A model generated the notes under the pieces. That model was not told the origin of the DNA and did not search any database. It was given only the letters and a program-made list of their open reading frames with translations. The position numbers were made by a program, and so were the translations under genes. A stretch of 64,000 bases of DNA from Virgibacillus indicus. GTDB taxonomy: Bacteria; Bacillota; Bacilli; Bacillales; Amphibacillaceae. Location of the stretch: NCBI RefSeq assembly GCF_002266285.1, contig NZ_NPMS01000001.1, forward strand, positions 248,001 through 312,000, read 5' to 3'. Shown one piece after another: positions 18,252-28,670 of this stretch (its first letter is position 1; every line of letters starts with the position of its first letter).

Positions 18252-19015
18252 TGTCTGGCTCTTTACATGGAAAGAAAATACTTGTAACAAGAGAAGAGAA
18301 TCAGGCAAAAGAATTTTCGGATAAAATTTTACAGCATGGAGGAAAGCCGATTGAGGCTCCACTTCTTAAAATAACATGTATTGATCAAGAAGATACCCGC
18401 AATTATTTCAATGCTATCGAAAAATACCAATGGATTTTTTTTACGAGTGCAAACGGAGTCCGATGCTTCTTTCAATTAGCAGAGAAATATAATCTGGTTA
18501 ATAATAAACTGCAGACGGTTCGAATGGCCGCTGTTGGGACAAAGACAGAAAAAGCTTTAAATGCGTATGGTTATTCTGCAGACTTTGTTCCTGCTGTTTT
18601 CAATGCTGAAGTTATGGCTGAGGAATTTTTAAGTAATTTTCAAGCTGACAGTCCAATATTGCTGGTACGCGGAACTCGCTCGAGAGATATTCTTCCTGAG
18701 CAGTTTTCACAAAATGGTGTTGTTTTTGATTCGATAGTTGTGTATAGGACTTCTTTTAATGCTGCAGTTGAAGCTCAATTAAATGAAATTTTAAAGCAAA
18801 AAGATTTGGATTTTATTACATTTACAAGTCCATCTGCAGTAGAAGCATTTGTGAATGCAGCAAATGCCGAGAGTAATGCTATATGTGTATGTATTGGCAC
18901 AACTACAGAGACTCGAGCGAGGGAGCTGGGATTTTCTTCTGTCATTACAGCAGATGAATTTACAATTGAAGGCATGATAGAAAGTGTCAGCAAATATATT
19001 GTCGGGGAAGGATAG
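18251..19015 (+). CDS. hemD: Uroporphyrinogen-III synthase
   Basis: Cyclises hydroxymethylbilane with D-ring inversion, 254 residues. The family is poorly conserved, but [16 protein letters not shown] at the N-terminus, [11 protein letters not shown] near residue 62 and [11 protein letters not shown] near 194 are characteristic of the two-lobed HemD4 fold. The start codon shares one base with the hemC stop. hemB follows after 5 bases. Confidence 0.93.
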   Translation: MSGSLHGKKILVTREENQAKEFSDKILQHGGKPIEAPLLKITCIDQEDTRNYFNAIEKYQWIFFTSANGVRCFFQLAEKYNLVNNKLQTVRMAAVGTKTEKALNAYGYSADFVPAVFNAEVMAEEFLSNFQADSPILLVRGTRSRDILPEQFSQNGVVFDSIVVYRTSFNAAVEAQLNEILKQKDLDFITFTSPSAVEAFVNAANAESNAICVCIGTTTETRARELGFSSVITADEFTIEGMIESVSKYIVGEG

Positions 19016-19020
19016 ATTTA

Positions 19021-20001
19021 ATGTCTAAGAATATTGAGTTTAAACGTCATCGCAGATTAAGGTCATCTGCTTCAATGAGGTCATTGGTTAGGGAAAATCA
19101 TTTGCGTACAAATGATTTTATATACCCAATATTTGTTATCGAAGGAGAAAATATTAAAAACGAAATCGCGTCAATGCCCGGGATTTATCAAGTTTCGCTG
19201 GATCTGTTAGCAGGGGAAGTTAAAGAAGTATATGATCTGGGAATTAAAGCAATTATGTTTTTTGGCGTCATTCATGAGAAAGATGAACAGGGTACCGGAG
19301 CATTTGTTGATAATGGAATCGTTCAGGAAGCTACACGGATTGTAAAAAAAGATTTTCCTGAAATACTTGTTTTAGCTGATACATGTTTATGTGAATATAC
19401 TTCACATGGCCATTGTGGTGTTATTCATAACCATGATGTTGACAATGATGAATCATTGAAACTATTGGCTAAAACTGCTGTCTCACAAGCTAAAGCTGGT
19501 GCAGACATAATTGCGCCTTCTAACATGATGGACGGGTTTGTGGCGGTAATACGCCAGGCACTTGATGAGTCAGGTTTCAGCCATATTCCGATTATGTCCT
19601 ATGCTGTAAAATATGCTTCTTCATTTTATGGACCATTTCGTGATGCTGCAGACAGTACACCACAATTTGGAGATCGCAAGACCTATCAGATGGATCCGGC
19701 TAATCGTTTGGAAGCATTACGGGAAGCGGAGTCAGATATTGAAGAGGGAGCAGATTTTCTTATTGTCAAACCGGCTTTGTCCTACCTGGATATTGTTCGT
19801 GAAGTGAGAGATATGACAAACGTTCCAGTCGTTGCTTATAATGTCAGTGGAGAATACTCCATGGTAAAAGCAGCTGCATTGCAAGGCTGGATAAATGAAA
19901 AGGAATTAGTATTGGAAAAACTGACAGCAATGAAACGAGCAGGTGCAGATCTTATTATTACGTATTTTGCTAAAGATGCAGCAAAATGGTTGAATGAATA
20001 A
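19021..20001 (+). CDS. hemB: Delta-aminolevulinic acid dehydratase (porphobilinogen synthase)
   Basis: Condenses two 5-aminolevulinates to porphobilinogen, 326 residues. The zinc-ligand region [16 protein letters not shown] near residues 118-133 retains three cysteines, so this is the zinc-dependent type. The Schiff-base lysines are in [18 protein letters not shown] near 199 and [13 protein letters not shown] near 250. It precedes hemL by 23 bases, with GGAGGG as that gene's ribosome-binding site. Confidence 0.97.
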   Translation: MSKNIEFKRHRRLRSSASMRSLVRENHLRTNDFIYPIFVIEGENIKNEIASMPGIYQVSLDLLAGEVKEVYDLGIKAIMFFGVIHEKDEQGTGAFVDNGIVQEATRIVKKDFPEILVLADTCLCEYTSHGHCGVIHNHDVDNDESLKLLAKTAVSQAKAGADIIAPSNMMDGFVAVIRQALDESGFSHIPIMSYAVKYASSFYGPFRDAADSTPQFGDRKTYQMDPANRLEALREAESDIEEGADFLIVKPALSYLDIVREVRDMTNVPVVAYNVSGEYSMVKAAALQGWINEKELVLEKLTAMKRAGADLIITYFAKDAAKWLNE

Positions 20002-20024
20002 TGAAATCGAGGAGGGATTATTAA

Positions 20025-21314
20025 ATGAGAAGTTTTGATATCTCAGCAGATGCATACAAGGAAGCGGTTGATTTAATGCCAGGTGGAGTTAACTCGCCTG
20101 TTAGGGCATTTAAATCAGTTGGTATGACCCCGATCTTTATGGAACAGGGAAAAGGTTCAAAAATAACGGATATTGACGGCAATAAATATATTGACTATGT
20201 ATTAAGCTGGGGACCGTTAATTCTTGGTCATGCCGATGAGCGTGTTGTCAGTAAATTAAAAGAAGCGGCTGAAAAGGGTACAAGCTTTGGTGCACCAACT
20301 ATTTTAGAAAATAAATTGGCACAACTTGTTATTGACAGGGTACCTTCCATAGAAATGCTCAGAATGGTGAATTCAGGAACGGAAGCAACGATGAGTGCGC
20401 TCCGGCTTGCAAGGGGTTATACAGGAAGAGATAAAATCCTGAAATTCGAGGGGAATTACCATGGTCATGGAGATTCTTTGCTGATTAAAGCAGGATCTGG
20501 AGTCGCTACATTAGGATTGCCAGATAGTCCCGGTGTTCCGGAATCCATTGCGAAAAACACGATTACAGTACCATATAATGATACAGAAAGTGTTCGTTAC
20601 GCGTTTGATCAGTATGGGGATGATATTGCTGCGGTAATCGTAGAACCTGTTTCAGGTAATATGGGAGTGGTACCGCCAGTTGATGATTTCCTGCAGAATT
20701 TAAGAAGAATAACTGAAGATAATGGTACTTTACTTATTTTTGATGAAGTAATGACTGGTTTCCGTGTAGGATATAATTGTGCACAAGGTCATTTTGGGGT
20801 GACTCCTGATTTAACATGTCTAGGCAAAGTCATTGGTGGTGGTCTGCCTGTAGGAGCATATGGCGGCAAACGTGAGATTATGGAAAATATTGCGCCATCA
20901 GGTTCCATTTACCAGGCAGGAACATTATCAGGGAATCCCTTGGCGATGACTGCAGGCTATGAAACATTGAGTCAATTGGATGAATCATCCTATAAAGTGA
21001 TTAACAGTAAAGTGGATCAATTAGTTGAAGGTTTTAAACAGGCTGCGATTGATTTCAGTATTCCGCTGCATATTAATCGTGCTGGTTCAATGGTGGGAGT
21101 TTTCTTTACAAATGAACCTGTGATAAATTTTGAAACAGCTCAAAAATCTAATCTGGATTACTTTGCTCAATATTACCGTGGCATGATTGAAGAAGGAGTA
21201 TTTTTGCCTCCATCACAATTTGAAGGATTATTCCTTTCAACGGCACATACAGATGAAGATATTGATAAAACAATTCAAGCTGTTCGAAACGTATTTTCGA
21301 AAATTGAAAAGTAA
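20025..21314 (+). CDS. hemL: Glutamate-1-semialdehyde 2,1-aminomutase
   Basis: PLP enzyme making 5-aminolevulinate from glutamate-1-semialdehyde, the step right after HemA. The length is 429 residues. [11 protein letters not shown] at the N-terminus and [18 protein letters not shown] near residue 120 are family features. The PLP lysine is K268 in [17 protein letters not shown]. Last gene of the hem operon, closed by a strong terminator. Confidence 0.97.
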   Translation: MRSFDISADAYKEAVDLMPGGVNSPVRAFKSVGMTPIFMEQGKGSKITDIDGNKYIDYVLSWGPLILGHADERVVSKLKEAAEKGTSFGAPTILENKLAQLVIDRVPSIEMLRMVNSGTEATMSALRLARGYTGRDKILKFEGNYHGHGDSLLIKAGSGVATLGLPDSPGVPESIAKNTITVPYNDTESVRYAFDQYGDDIAAVIVEPVSGNMGVVPPVDDFLQNLRRITEDNGTLLIFDEVMTGFRVGYNCAQGHFGVTPDLTCLGKVIGGGLPVGAYGGKREIMENIAPSGSIYQAGTLSGNPLAMTAGYETLSQLDESSYKVINSKVDQLVEGFKQAAIDFSIPLHINRAGSMVGVFFTNEPVINFETAQKSNLDYFAQYYRGMIEEGVFLPPSQFEGLFLSTAHTDEDIDKTIQAVRNVFSKIEK

Positions 21315-21318
21315 GCTG

Positions 21319-21360
21319 TAAAGGAGGTTGTCACACTTATATGTGACAACCTCCTTTTTT
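21319..21360 (+). terminator. Terminator of the hem operon
   Basis: Perfect stem AAGGAGGTTGTCACA with a 6-base loop, then TTTTTT. Confidence 0.92.
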
Positions 21361-21369
21361 AATTCCTAA

Positions 21370-21398
21370 GCATAACCTTCAAATATGTCTCATATAGA
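21370..21398 (+). promoter_or_regulatory. Candidate SigE promoter of spoVID
   Basis: GCATAAC, exactly 14 bases, then CATATAGA; compare the SigE consensus KMATATT-N14-CATACANT. It lies about 50 bases before spoVID, which is a SigE gene in B. subtilis. Match quality is moderate. Confidence 0.45.
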
Positions 21399-21448
21399 TA
21401 ATTTAGACATATAAGCATATGGAATATATGTTGAAGGGAGGAAATCAC

Positions 21449-22477
21449 TTGGCAAATGATCAGCCGGTATTCAGCTTTGAGTTAAATGAGGCCCTTTATT
21501 TTGAAAAAGGACAGGAAGTAGAAGAAATGCGAGGAGTTTCTTTGGATCCTGACATTTCTATTCAGTCTTTTAGTGAGTATATCTCGATAAGAGGTGTAAT
21601 CGAATTACGCGGTGAATATCTGAAGGCGGCATCATCTCAGGAAGATCCGCCACTTGATTTTAACGATTATCAATCAAAACGCTATGTAGAAAAAGTTGTA
21701 GACATAGAGGAAGGCGAAACAGAATTTATACACCGGTTCCCTGTTGAAATTTCTGTTCCGGCATATAGGGTAAATGATATAAATGATGTAAACGTGCAGA
21801 TTGAATCATTTGATTATGAAATACCTGAACCTGGCAAATTTCAACTGTTCTCTAAAATTCAAATTCAGGGGATCCAAAATGAAGCTGAGAAACCATTAGA
21901 TGATGTGGAAGACAGTGGGGAAAAAGCAGACAATACTCCAGCAATGGCTCGAGAGGAGCCAGGGGATTCATTTCAATTTGAAATCAAACAAGAGAAAGAG
22001 TCACCAGATGTTCCGCAAGCGGTGAACCCAGAGGATATACCTTCATTAGCGCCGGAAACCGGAGACGAATCTGCAGAAACGGACCGCTGGAAATTTAAGC
22101 AGCAATCTAAAACATTGAAAGAATTTTTTAATGAGCTGGACGATGAAAATCATGAAAATAATCCGCCGGAAGCCAGTAATGAGGATTTTTCTTTAGATAA
22201 TGCAGATGAATATGAGACGGTTGATTTCTATGAAAGCGAAGAAAGCCGTGAAGTGGAATCTGTTGAAGATGTAAGTTATCTTTCAGGCATGTTCAGAAAA
22301 TCTGAAGAAGAAAACTATGCACAAATGAGGCTGTGCATCGTGCAGGATAAGGATACGATTGAGACAATTGCCGAACGGTATAAGGTAACAACATTACAAT
22401 TAATAAAACAAAACCAGTTAGACGAAGATTATGACGTAACAGAGGGTCAATTGCTATACATTCCGAATAAGAAATAA
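21449..22477 (+). CDS. spoVID: SpoVID, spore coat encasement protein
   Basis: Morphogenetic protein that lets coat layers spread around the forespore. The TTG at 21449 with GGGAGG ahead gives (M)ANDQPVFSFELNEALYFEKG, matching the start of SpoVID (342 residues); an upstream ATG lacks a site. The N-terminal beta-rich domain (about 5-140) includes the encasement region. The middle (about 150-275) is acidic and of low complexity. The C-terminal LysM (VQDKDTIETIAERYKVTTLQ, about 298-340) binds peptidoglycan/lipid II. ysxE follows, as in B. subtilis. SafA, its usual partner, is encoded at 44.4 kb. Confidence 0.92.
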   Translation: MANDQPVFSFELNEALYFEKGQEVEEMRGVSLDPDISIQSFSEYISIRGVIELRGEYLKAASSQEDPPLDFNDYQSKRYVEKVVDIEEGETEFIHRFPVEISVPAYRVNDINDVNVQIESFDYEIPEPGKFQLFSKIQIQGIQNEAEKPLDDVEDSGEKADNTPAMAREEPGDSFQFEIKQEKESPDVPQAVNPEDIPSLAPETGDESAETDRWKFKQQSKTLKEFFNELDDENHENNPPEASNEDFSLDNADEYETVDFYESEESREVESVEDVSYLSGMFRKSEEENYAQMRLCIVQDKDTIETIAERYKVTTLQLIKQNQLDEDYDVTEGQLLYIPNKK

Positions 22478-22481
22478 AAAT

Positions 22482-22518
22482 CTGCCCCTTGCATTTGACA
22501 AGGGGTAGTAAGCTTTTT
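22482..22518 (+). terminator. Possible weak terminator/hairpin between spoVID and ysxE
   Basis: CTGCCCCTTG/CAAGGGGTAG stem with a 7-base loop, then TAAGCTTTTT. The T run is offset from the stem, so readthrough into ysxE is likely. Confidence 0.5.
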
Positions 22519-22537
22519 AACAGGTGGTGACAAATAG

Positions 22538-23551
22538 ATGGAAAAAATCAAAGAAGTGCTGGATGCCTATGGTGTTTATCCTAAGACAATTGATAAAATA
22601 ACCGATCGAGTTTATCGTGTAAATGATGGACGATTTGTATATGCACTCAAACAAAGTTCCTTGAGAAAAGACACGATAGCAAATTGGGAAAAAACCTACC
22701 AGCAGGCTTTTGAACAAAATATATCGATTATTTTACCAGTATATATAACGGAAAACAGAAAATTATATGCTGAATTGGATGAAAGCATCTATTATTTAAC
22801 CCCTTGGATTGATGCGGAAAATGGGAAACGGGATAAGCAAAACATAGAATTTCTATTTCGTAATTTGGGAATGATGCATGCAAAAACAAAAAAAGAGCAG
22901 TTTATTGCTGCAGATGCATTCATTCGTAATTTTGATACATATCGATTATTTTGTGAGGATGCAGCAGCAAATCTGATAGGCGCGGTAGAACAGTTTGAAA
23001 AATCAAGGTATATGTCTCCATTCGAACTGCTTGTTTGTACACAATACCGTGATCTGGAATATGCACTGAAAGAAATAAATAAACGGCTAAAAAAACTAAC
23101 AGATCAAGAAGATGAGAAGATATCCTGGAATTACAGTTTATGTCATGGACAATTGAATTTTTCTCATATGCTATTTTCAAATCAGACCTATTTATTAAAC
23201 CTTGAGAGGGCAAAAATTGATAATGCCGTCATGGACCTTACTGGATTGTTCAGAAGTGAAATTACCTTTTACGATTCACCATCCGACGCACTAATCGAGC
23301 AGTTTTCCTCTTATACAGCAGAAAATGAATTGACGGATAATGAGCTGCAACTGCTCGTGATCCATTTATTAGACCCCAACGAATACATTACCATTATTCA
23401 GGAAGTCGTGAATGAAAGAACAGATGGTACGATGATCACTGATTTGATACGGCTGCAGCATGCATACCGCAGGATTATATTTGGATTGCAGCTGTCCGGT
23501 TATATTGAAAAAGAATATGAAATGGCCGTGTTTGATGATCTTGAAAGCTAA
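22538..23551 (+). CDS. ysxE: YsxE, CotS-family spore coat protein
   Basis: Spore coat protein of 337 residues with an aminoglycoside-phosphotransferase/CotS kinase-like fold. It needs SpoVID for localisation in B. subtilis and is encoded just after it, as here. The catalytic-loop equivalent near residue 202 reads CHGQLNFSH, with Gln replacing the catalytic Asp, and the metal-binding DFD is replaced by NLE. It therefore looks like a pseudokinase. It converges with a small minus-strand gene that overlaps its stop by 4 bases. Confidence 0.88.
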   Translation: MEKIKEVLDAYGVYPKTIDKITDRVYRVNDGRFVYALKQSSLRKDTIANWEKTYQQAFEQNISIILPVYITENRKLYAELDESIYYLTPWIDAENGKRDKQNIEFLFRNLGMMHAKTKKEQFIAADAFIRNFDTYRLFCEDAAANLIGAVEQFEKSRYMSPFELLVCTQYRDLEYALKEINKRLKKLTDQEDEKISWNYSLCHGQLNFSHMLFSNQTYLLNLERAKIDNAVMDLTGLFRSEITFYDSPSDALIEQFSSYTAENELTDNELQLLVIHLLDPNEYITIIQEVVNERTDGTMITDLIRLQHAYRRIIFGLQLSGYIEKEYEMAVFDDLES

Positions 23552-23736
23552 ATCCATTCCAAATAGAAAGCAATGAACAGGCCTACTAATAACCCCAGTA
23601 AAAACACATCAAGAGTGGTTGGGAAAAATAATGTACGCAATAATTGGAATATCAAAATTGGTAAGGTAACTTTTTCTATTACAATAATACAATGCCTTGC
23701 CCAAGGTGGCAGTCGATATCTGTAATACCTCGCCAT
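23548..23736 (-). CDS. Small hydrophobic protein, unknown function
   Basis: Predicted protein of 62 residues starting MARYYRYRLPPWARH. Two membrane segments follow, about residues 16-35 (IIVIEKVTLPILIFQLLRTLF) and 40-60, and it ends in EWI. The ATG at 23736 has GAGGTG 9 bases upstream on the minus strand, which supports real translation. It lies between ysxE and the valS leader on the opposite strand. The family was not recognised; a sporulation role is suggested only by the neighbours. Confidence 0.6.
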   Translation of the reverse strand: MARYYRYRLPPWARHCIIVIEKVTLPILIFQLLRTLFFPTTLDVFLLGLLVGLFIAFYLEWI

Positions 23737-23847
23737 GTTTATCACCTCTTTTTTGAAAAGACTATTTATCGTACACTTCACTTTTGCTTCATTATTTTAT
23801 ATAATATGTATATATACCGATGTTTTGTGCAAAAATTATTGTAATAG

Positions 23848-23877
23848 TTGACGGAAAGCCTGAGTTATGGATAAAAT
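23848..23877 (+). promoter_or_regulatory. Promoter of the valS T-box transcript
   Basis: TTGACG, an 18-base spacer and TAAAAT, just upstream of the T-box stem I. Five of six bases match in each hexamer. Confidence 0.7.
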
Positions 23878-23889
23878 AAAAGAAAATAA

Positions 23890-24146
23890 CGAAATGCAAT
23901 GATAGGGAAGAGTACAAAATAGACGCCTGCAGAGAGGGAAACCATGAGCTGAAAGTTTCCTAGGGATTTACTATTTTGGAAGGTCGCCCTTGAAGCAGCA
24001 TCTTTGAAATTGCAGTAGAAGATGCCGGCAGTCAGCCGTTACCAATCAATCGAGTGTACAAGTGGATTTTTTCATTTGTAAACAAAGGTGGTACCACGGA
24101 AATATACCCTTTTCGTCCTTTATCTAAGGATGAAAAGGGTTTTTTG
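23890..24146 (+). promoter_or_regulatory. T-box riboswitch controlling valS
   Basis: tRNA-sensing leader. The stem I region contains the AGAGTAC-type bulge near 23909. The likely specifier GTC (valine) is at 23983-23985 in GGAAGGTCGCCC. The invariant T-box AAAGGTGGTACCACGG is at 24084-24099. The terminator ACCCTTTTCGTCCTT/AAGGATGAAAAGGGT with TTTTTT is at 24106-24146. Uncharged tRNA-Val should stabilise the antiterminator formed by the T-box and the left arm of the terminator, letting transcription reach valS. The specifier is inferred by position; the rest is seen directly. Confidence 0.93.
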
Positions 24147-24171
24147 GTTTCAAAAATAGGAGGTATGTATT

Positions 24172-26817
24172 ATGGATGAAAATCAGACACCATCACTGCC
24201 ATCAAAATATAATCCGCAGGCAGTTGAAAAAGACCGGTATCAATTTTGGCTTAAAGGGAAATTCTTTGAAGCAGCTGGGGATCAGAAAAAAGAACCTTTT
24301 TCGATTGTAATTCCTCCGCCAAATGTAACTGGAAGGCTCCATCTGGGGCATGCCTGGGATACAACAATGCAGGATACGATTTCCCGCATGAAACGGATGC
24401 AAGGCTATGACGTTTTATGGCTTCCAGGAATGGACCATGCTGGAATTGCAACACAGGCAAAGGTTGAAGCCAAATTAAAGGAACAAGGTACAAACCGCTA
24501 TGAATTAGGTCGTGAAAAGTTTCTTGAAACAGCTTGGGATTGGAAGGAAGAGTATGCTGATTTTATTCGATCCCAATGGGAAAAACTTGGTCTTGGGCTT
24601 GATTATTCCAGAGAGCGCTTCACTTTAGATCATGGACTATCTGACGCTGTGAAAGAGGTTTTTATAAAGTTATATGAAAAAGGATTAATTTATCGCGGGG
24701 AATACATCATTAACTGGGATCCGCAAACAAAAACAGCACTTTCCGATATTGAAGTTATTTATGAAGAGATTCAGGGGAAATTTTATCATATGCGTTACCC
24801 AATAAACGATAGCGATGAAACAATAGAAATTGCAACAACACGACCGGAAACGATGCTTGGAGACACAGCTGTGGCTGTTCATCCGAAAGATGACAGATAT
24901 AAGCATTTAATTGGCAAAACAGTTACTTTACCAATTGTTGGCCGTGAAATCGAAATTGTTGCCGATGACTATGTTGATATGGAATTGGGATCTGGTGCTG
25001 TTAAAATAACGCCAGCACATGATCCGAATGATTTTGAAATAGGGAACCGCCATAACTTGGAACGTGTACTGGTAATGAATGAAGATGGTTCCATGAATGA
25101 AAATGCCGGTAAATATAAAGGTCTTGACCGCTTTGAATGCAGAAAGCAGATTGTCAAGGATCTTCAGGAAATGGAAGTACTGTTTGATATAGAAGAAAGA
25201 GTTCATCAGGTTGGGCACTCAGAACGAAGTGGTGCTGTTGTTGAACCATATTTATCAACACAATGGTTTGTTGACATGCAGCCATTGGCAGATGCGGCGG
25301 TTGAACTGCAAAAGAGCGAAGACAAAGTTAATTTCGTTCCGGAACGATTCGAACACACCTATTTAAACTGGATGGAAAATATCAGAGACTGGTGTATTTC
25401 CCGCCAGCTTTGGTGGGGACATCGTATTCCCGCATGGTATCATAAAGAAACCAATGAAATTTATGTGGGTAAAGATGCTCCAAAGGATATTGAGAACTGG
25501 GAACAGGATGAAGATGTTCTTGATACATGGTTTTCATCGGCTTTATGGCCATTCTCGACAATGGGCTGGCCAAACAGAGAGGCAGAAGATTTTAAACGTT
25601 ATTTCCCTACAGACGTACTTGTGACAGGATATGACATCATCTTTTTCTGGGTAGCAAGAATGATCTTCCAGTCGAAGGAATTTACTAATGAAAAGCCGTT
25701 TAAGGATGTTCTGATCCATGGATTGATCCGTGACGCAGAAGGACGCAAAATGAGTAAATCGCTTGGTAATGGGGTTGACCCAATGGATGTTATTGAAAAA
25801 TATGGTGCAGACTCACTGCGTTACTTCCTTTTGACTGGATCAACGCCAGGTCAGGACTTGCGTTTCCATTGGGAGAAAGTTGAATCCACATGGAACTTTG
25901 CCAATAAGGTATGGAATGCTTCCCGTTTTTCATTAATGAATCTTGAAAACTTCAGCTATGAGGATATTGATTTATCAGGGGAAAAATCCCTTGCTGATAA
26001 ATGGATATTAACCAGGCTGAATGAAACAATCGAACATGTTACGAAAAATACGAATAAATACGAATTTGGCGAAGCAGGCCGTCAATTATACAATTTTATC
26101 TGGGATGAATTGTGTGACTGGTATATAGAAATGGCTAAAGTTCCATTATATGGTGAAGATGAGGCTAAAAAGAAAACAACTCAATCCGTACTTGCATATG
26201 TACTTGATCAGACAATGCGTATGCTTCATCCATATATGCCGTTTATTACGGAAGAAATTTGGCAGCAGCTTCCACACCAGGGTGATTCCATTACAGTTGC
26301 AAAATGGCCGGAAGCACGAGCCGAATTTCATGACGAGACAGCATCCAAAGAAATGAAGCGGCTCGTCTCGATTATTAAATCTGTACGTAATATCAGAGCA
26401 GAAGTAAATACACCAATGTCAAAACAAATTAAAATGCTAATCCATACAGAAAATAATACGATTGCAGCAGAACTTGAAAGTAATCGGGATTATTTGGAAC
26501 GCTTTTGCAATCCAGAGGAATTAACGATTGCAACAAAAATTGATATACCGGAAAAATCAATGACAGCAGTGGTAACAGGAGCAGAAATTTACCTTCCGCT
26601 TGCAGGTCTAATTGATTTTGACAAGGAAATCGAGCGTCTGGAAAAGGAATTGGCCAAGTGGACAAAGGAAGTAGAACGTGTACAGAAAAAATTAGCCAAT
26701 GAAGGGTTTGTTAAAAAAGCCCCGGCAGCAGTTGTTGAGGAAGAAAAGCAGAAGGAAAAAGATTATCTTGAAAAACAGTCAAAAGTTAAGATGAGAATTG
26801 ACGAGTTACAGGCTTAG
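24172..26817 (+). CDS. valS: Valyl-tRNA synthetase
   Basis: Class Ia aminoacyl-tRNA synthetase of 881 residues that charges tRNA-Val and edits threonine. The HIGH-type motif is [10 protein letters not shown] near residues 53-62 and the KMSKS motif is [11 protein letters not shown] near 524-534. The CP1 editing domain lies between ([17 protein letters not shown] near 223). The Val-specific C-terminal coiled coil ([13 protein letters not shown] onwards) covers the last 65 residues. AGGAGG precedes the ATG, and expression is under the T-box. Confidence 0.98.
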   Translation: MDENQTPSLPSKYNPQAVEKDRYQFWLKGKFFEAAGDQKKEPFSIVIPPPNVTGRLHLGHAWDTTMQDTISRMKRMQGYDVLWLPGMDHAGIATQAKVEAKLKEQGTNRYELGREKFLETAWDWKEEYADFIRSQWEKLGLGLDYSRERFTLDHGLSDAVKEVFIKLYEKGLIYRGEYIINWDPQTKTALSDIEVIYEEIQGKFYHMRYPINDSDETIEIATTRPETMLGDTAVAVHPKDDRYKHLIGKTVTLPIVGREIEIVADDYVDMELGSGAVKITPAHDPNDFEIGNRHNLERVLVMNEDGSMNENAGKYKGLDRFECRKQIVKDLQEMEVLFDIEERVHQVGHSERSGAVVEPYLSTQWFVDMQPLADAAVELQKSEDKVNFVPERFEHTYLNWMENIRDWCISRQLWWGHRIPAWYHKETNEIYVGKDAPKDIENWEQDEDVLDTWFSSALWPFSTMGWPNREAEDFKRYFPTDVLVTGYDIIFFWVARMIFQSKEFTNEKPFKDVLIHGLIRDAEGRKMSKSLGNGVDPMDVIEKYGADSLRYFLLTGSTPGQDLRFHWEKVESTWNFANKVWNASRFSLMNLENFSYEDIDLSGEKSLADKWILTRLNETIEHVTKNTNKYEFGEAGRQLYNFIWDELCDWYIEMAKVPLYGEDEAKKKTTQSVLAYVLDQTMRMLHPYMPFITEEIWQQLPHQGDSITVAKWPEARAEFHDETASKEMKRLVSIIKSVRNIRAEVNTPMSKQIKMLIHTENNTIAAELESNRDYLERFCNPEELTIATKIDIPEKSMTAVVTGAEIYLPLAGLIDFDKEIERLEKELAKWTKEVERVQKKLANEGFVKKAPAAVVEEEKQKEKDYLEKQSKVKMRIDELQA

Positions 26818-26821
26818 CAAG

Positions 26822-26857
26822 AAGCGGAATTCCGGTATTAATCGGAATTCCGCTTTT
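26822..26857 (+). terminator. Terminator after valS, overlapping a convergent gene
   Basis: AAGCGGAATTCCG/CGGAATTCCGCTT perfect stem with an 8-base loop, then TTCAA. The minus-strand ATP-grasp gene has its stop codon in the loop and its last codons in one arm. Confidence 0.8.
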
Positions 26858-27704
26858 CAATGGTTGTTTTTATATAAGTCACATATTTCCAAACAATATT
26901 TATATTGCTGACAGCACTGAGGGTTCTTGATCCTACGACATCCTCGATTTCATTAAATAGAAGTCCATCATCAGTTCCAATTAAAAAGTCAATCCCAACC
27001 ATGCCAAAGTTAAAATGATTAACAATCTTTTGAATCATTGACTTCTCCTGTTCACTTAATGTATATAATTTTGCTGAACCACCCAATTTAAAATTTGCTC
27101 TGAAATCATGATCACTTTCCCTTAAAACTGCCCCAACTATTTCCCGTCCAACAACAAAAACGCGTAAATCTTTTCCAAGCTTTACATTGCTGGACTGTAC
27201 GATGAAATCATCTGTTATAACAGAAACCGCATTTTCCCAGCCTTTGTGATCCTCAATATAGTAAACTTGGCTTCCGCCTCTGCCCATGGTTTCTTTTGCA
27301 ACAAAAGGATAAGGCAGGGGAGGAGAGGCTGGATTGTTATTTTTCCTGAAAAATAATGTATCCACCATTGGAATATTAAGTTTACTTATACAATGATGTG
27401 TTAATGCTTTGTCATTACACACACGTGAAATGGATGATGGATTAAAAACTGCAATACCGCATGATTCCAAATAAAGGCTTAAAAAGGGGTCCATTATGCG
27501 AACAACAACAAATGCAGGTTTAGAAACAGATTTACCATTTATTTTAATGCTTCTTTCATTCGCGACAATTCCAATACTGATATCTTCTCTTAAAATAAGC
27601 TCTAAGTTCAGATCCTGAAGCTCAGCTTCCTTAATAAACCAGTCTATATAGGTCTGATTTGTTTGTGCATCTGATCCACTGTAGATTAACCATCCTTGTT
27701 TCAT
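26838..27704 (-). CDS. RimK-type ATP-grasp protein, second of a tandem pair
   Basis: About 288 residues from the start MKQGWLIYSGSD (ATG at 27704 or 27707, AAGGTG just ahead). ATP-grasp features: the VAKETMGRGGSQVYYI lysine/glycine loop near residue 140, FIVQSSNVKLGKDLRVFVVG near 180, and the C-terminal metal-binding segment. That segment reads NEIEDVVGS, where active RimK-type ligases have E-I-N; the Asn ligand is Glu here. It is clearly homologous to the gene just upstream. Family members ligate amino acids or peptides, but the substrate is unknown and this copy may be altered or inactive. It is translationally coupled to the first copy. Confidence 0.75.
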   Translation of the reverse strand: MKQGWLIYSGSDAQTNQTYIDWFIKEAELQDLNLELILREDISIGIVANERSIKINGKSVSKPAFVVVRIMDPFLSLYLESCGIAVFNPSSISRVCNDKALTHHCISKLNIPMVDTLFFRKNNNPASPPLPYPFVAKETMGRGGSQVYYIEDHKGWENAVSVITDDFIVQSSNVKLGKDLRVFVVGREIVGAVLRESDHDFRANFKLGGSAKLYTLSEQEKSMIQKIVNHFNFGMVGIDFLIGTDDGLLFNEIEDVVGSRTLSAVSNINIVWKYVTYIKTTIEKRNSD

Positions 27705-27714
27705 CATTTCACCT

Positions 27715-28611
27715 TCATTCATCATCAGGCTGCCCTAGTATATACTCTACTATATAGTCTGCAGCATTGATTCCCGTGCAATCGTACATATTATGAATAT
27801 GTGCGTTCGAGTTAATTTCACAGACTAATGCATTTTTATCTGGACCGAATAACAGGTCAACTCCTGCAAAATCTGCTTCTATTGCTTTTGTGGCGAGAAT
27901 TGCCAATTTCTCTTCCTGCTCTGTTGGCTGATAGGCTGCCATCTTTCCGCCTGCAGTAACATTTGCACGGAAATCATTAGCTGCTGTCCGTTTCATCGCT
28001 GCTACAACTTTATCCCCTACAACTTGCAATCGCATATCCCTTCCATAACTTGAGGAAACAAACTCCTGAAACATAAAAGCTTTTCCTTGTAATTCAAGAA
28101 CTTTTAAATTTAATTCTTCTTCAGAGTTCACCAGATATACTTGTTCACCGAATGATCCAAAAGCTTCTTTGATGATCATAGGAAATCCAAGTTTCCCAAT
28201 TGCTTCTTCAATGCTTTTAGAATCAATTCTTCCAGTGGCAAAAATTTTAGGTGCGATAATCGTTTTCGGTATTGGTAATTTATTAATGGCTAATTGCTGG
28301 TACGTAGTAATTTTGTCATCACTGGATTCTATAGCGTGTGAACTGTTAAAAACCCGAAGTCCCAGCTGTTCAAGCTGTCGGGCTAAATAGATATCTTTAT
28401 CAGCAAAAACTACATAATCAGGAAGTTCCATTTTTGAAGCAGCTAAAAGTTCCAATTGATTCGTTCCCAGAAAGCTGAGAAGCTCGTTATTTTTGATAAT
28501 AATTGTCTGGCTATCTTGTTTAGAAGCAGCTTCTTGAATCCACTGGGCATAATCCAGAAATTTATTACCTGGTAAGTTTCCGTTATATATAATCCATCCT
28601 CTTTTTTTCAA
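27715..28611 (-). CDS. RimK-type ATP-grasp ligase, first of a tandem pair
   Basis: 298 residues starting at a TTG (28611) with AAAGGAT 8 bases upstream on the minus strand. N-terminal pre-grasp domain (GWIIYNGNLPGNKFLDYAQW). ATP-grasp segments: MIIKEAFGSFGEQVYLV near residue 145, FMFQEFVSSSYGRDMRLQVVG near 185, and DLLFGPDKNALVCEINSN near 250-268, with intact E-I-N metal ligands. An ATP-dependent carboxylate-amine ligase is likely; the substrate cannot be read. It is divergent from folC, with 59 bases between start codons. Similar pairs are annotated as YheC/D-like or RimK-like in Bacillaceae. Confidence 0.8.
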   Translation of the reverse strand: MKKRGWIIYNGNLPGNKFLDYAQWIQEAASKQDSQTIIIKNNELLSFLGTNQLELLAASKMELPDYVVFADKDIYLARQLEQLGLRVFNSSHAIESSDDKITTYQQLAINKLPIPKTIIAPKIFATGRIDSKSIEEAIGKLGFPMIIKEAFGSFGEQVYLVNSEEELNLKVLELQGKAFMFQEFVSSSYGRDMRLQVVGDKVVAAMKRTAANDFRANVTAGGKMAAYQPTEQEEKLAILATKAIEADFAGVDLLFGPDKNALVCEINSNAHIHNMYDCTGINAADYIVEYILGQPDDE

Positions 28612-28670
28612 TTAATCTTATCCTTTCTGCTATACTATTTAGTAATTGATTTAAAGAAAGCGGTGTTCAA

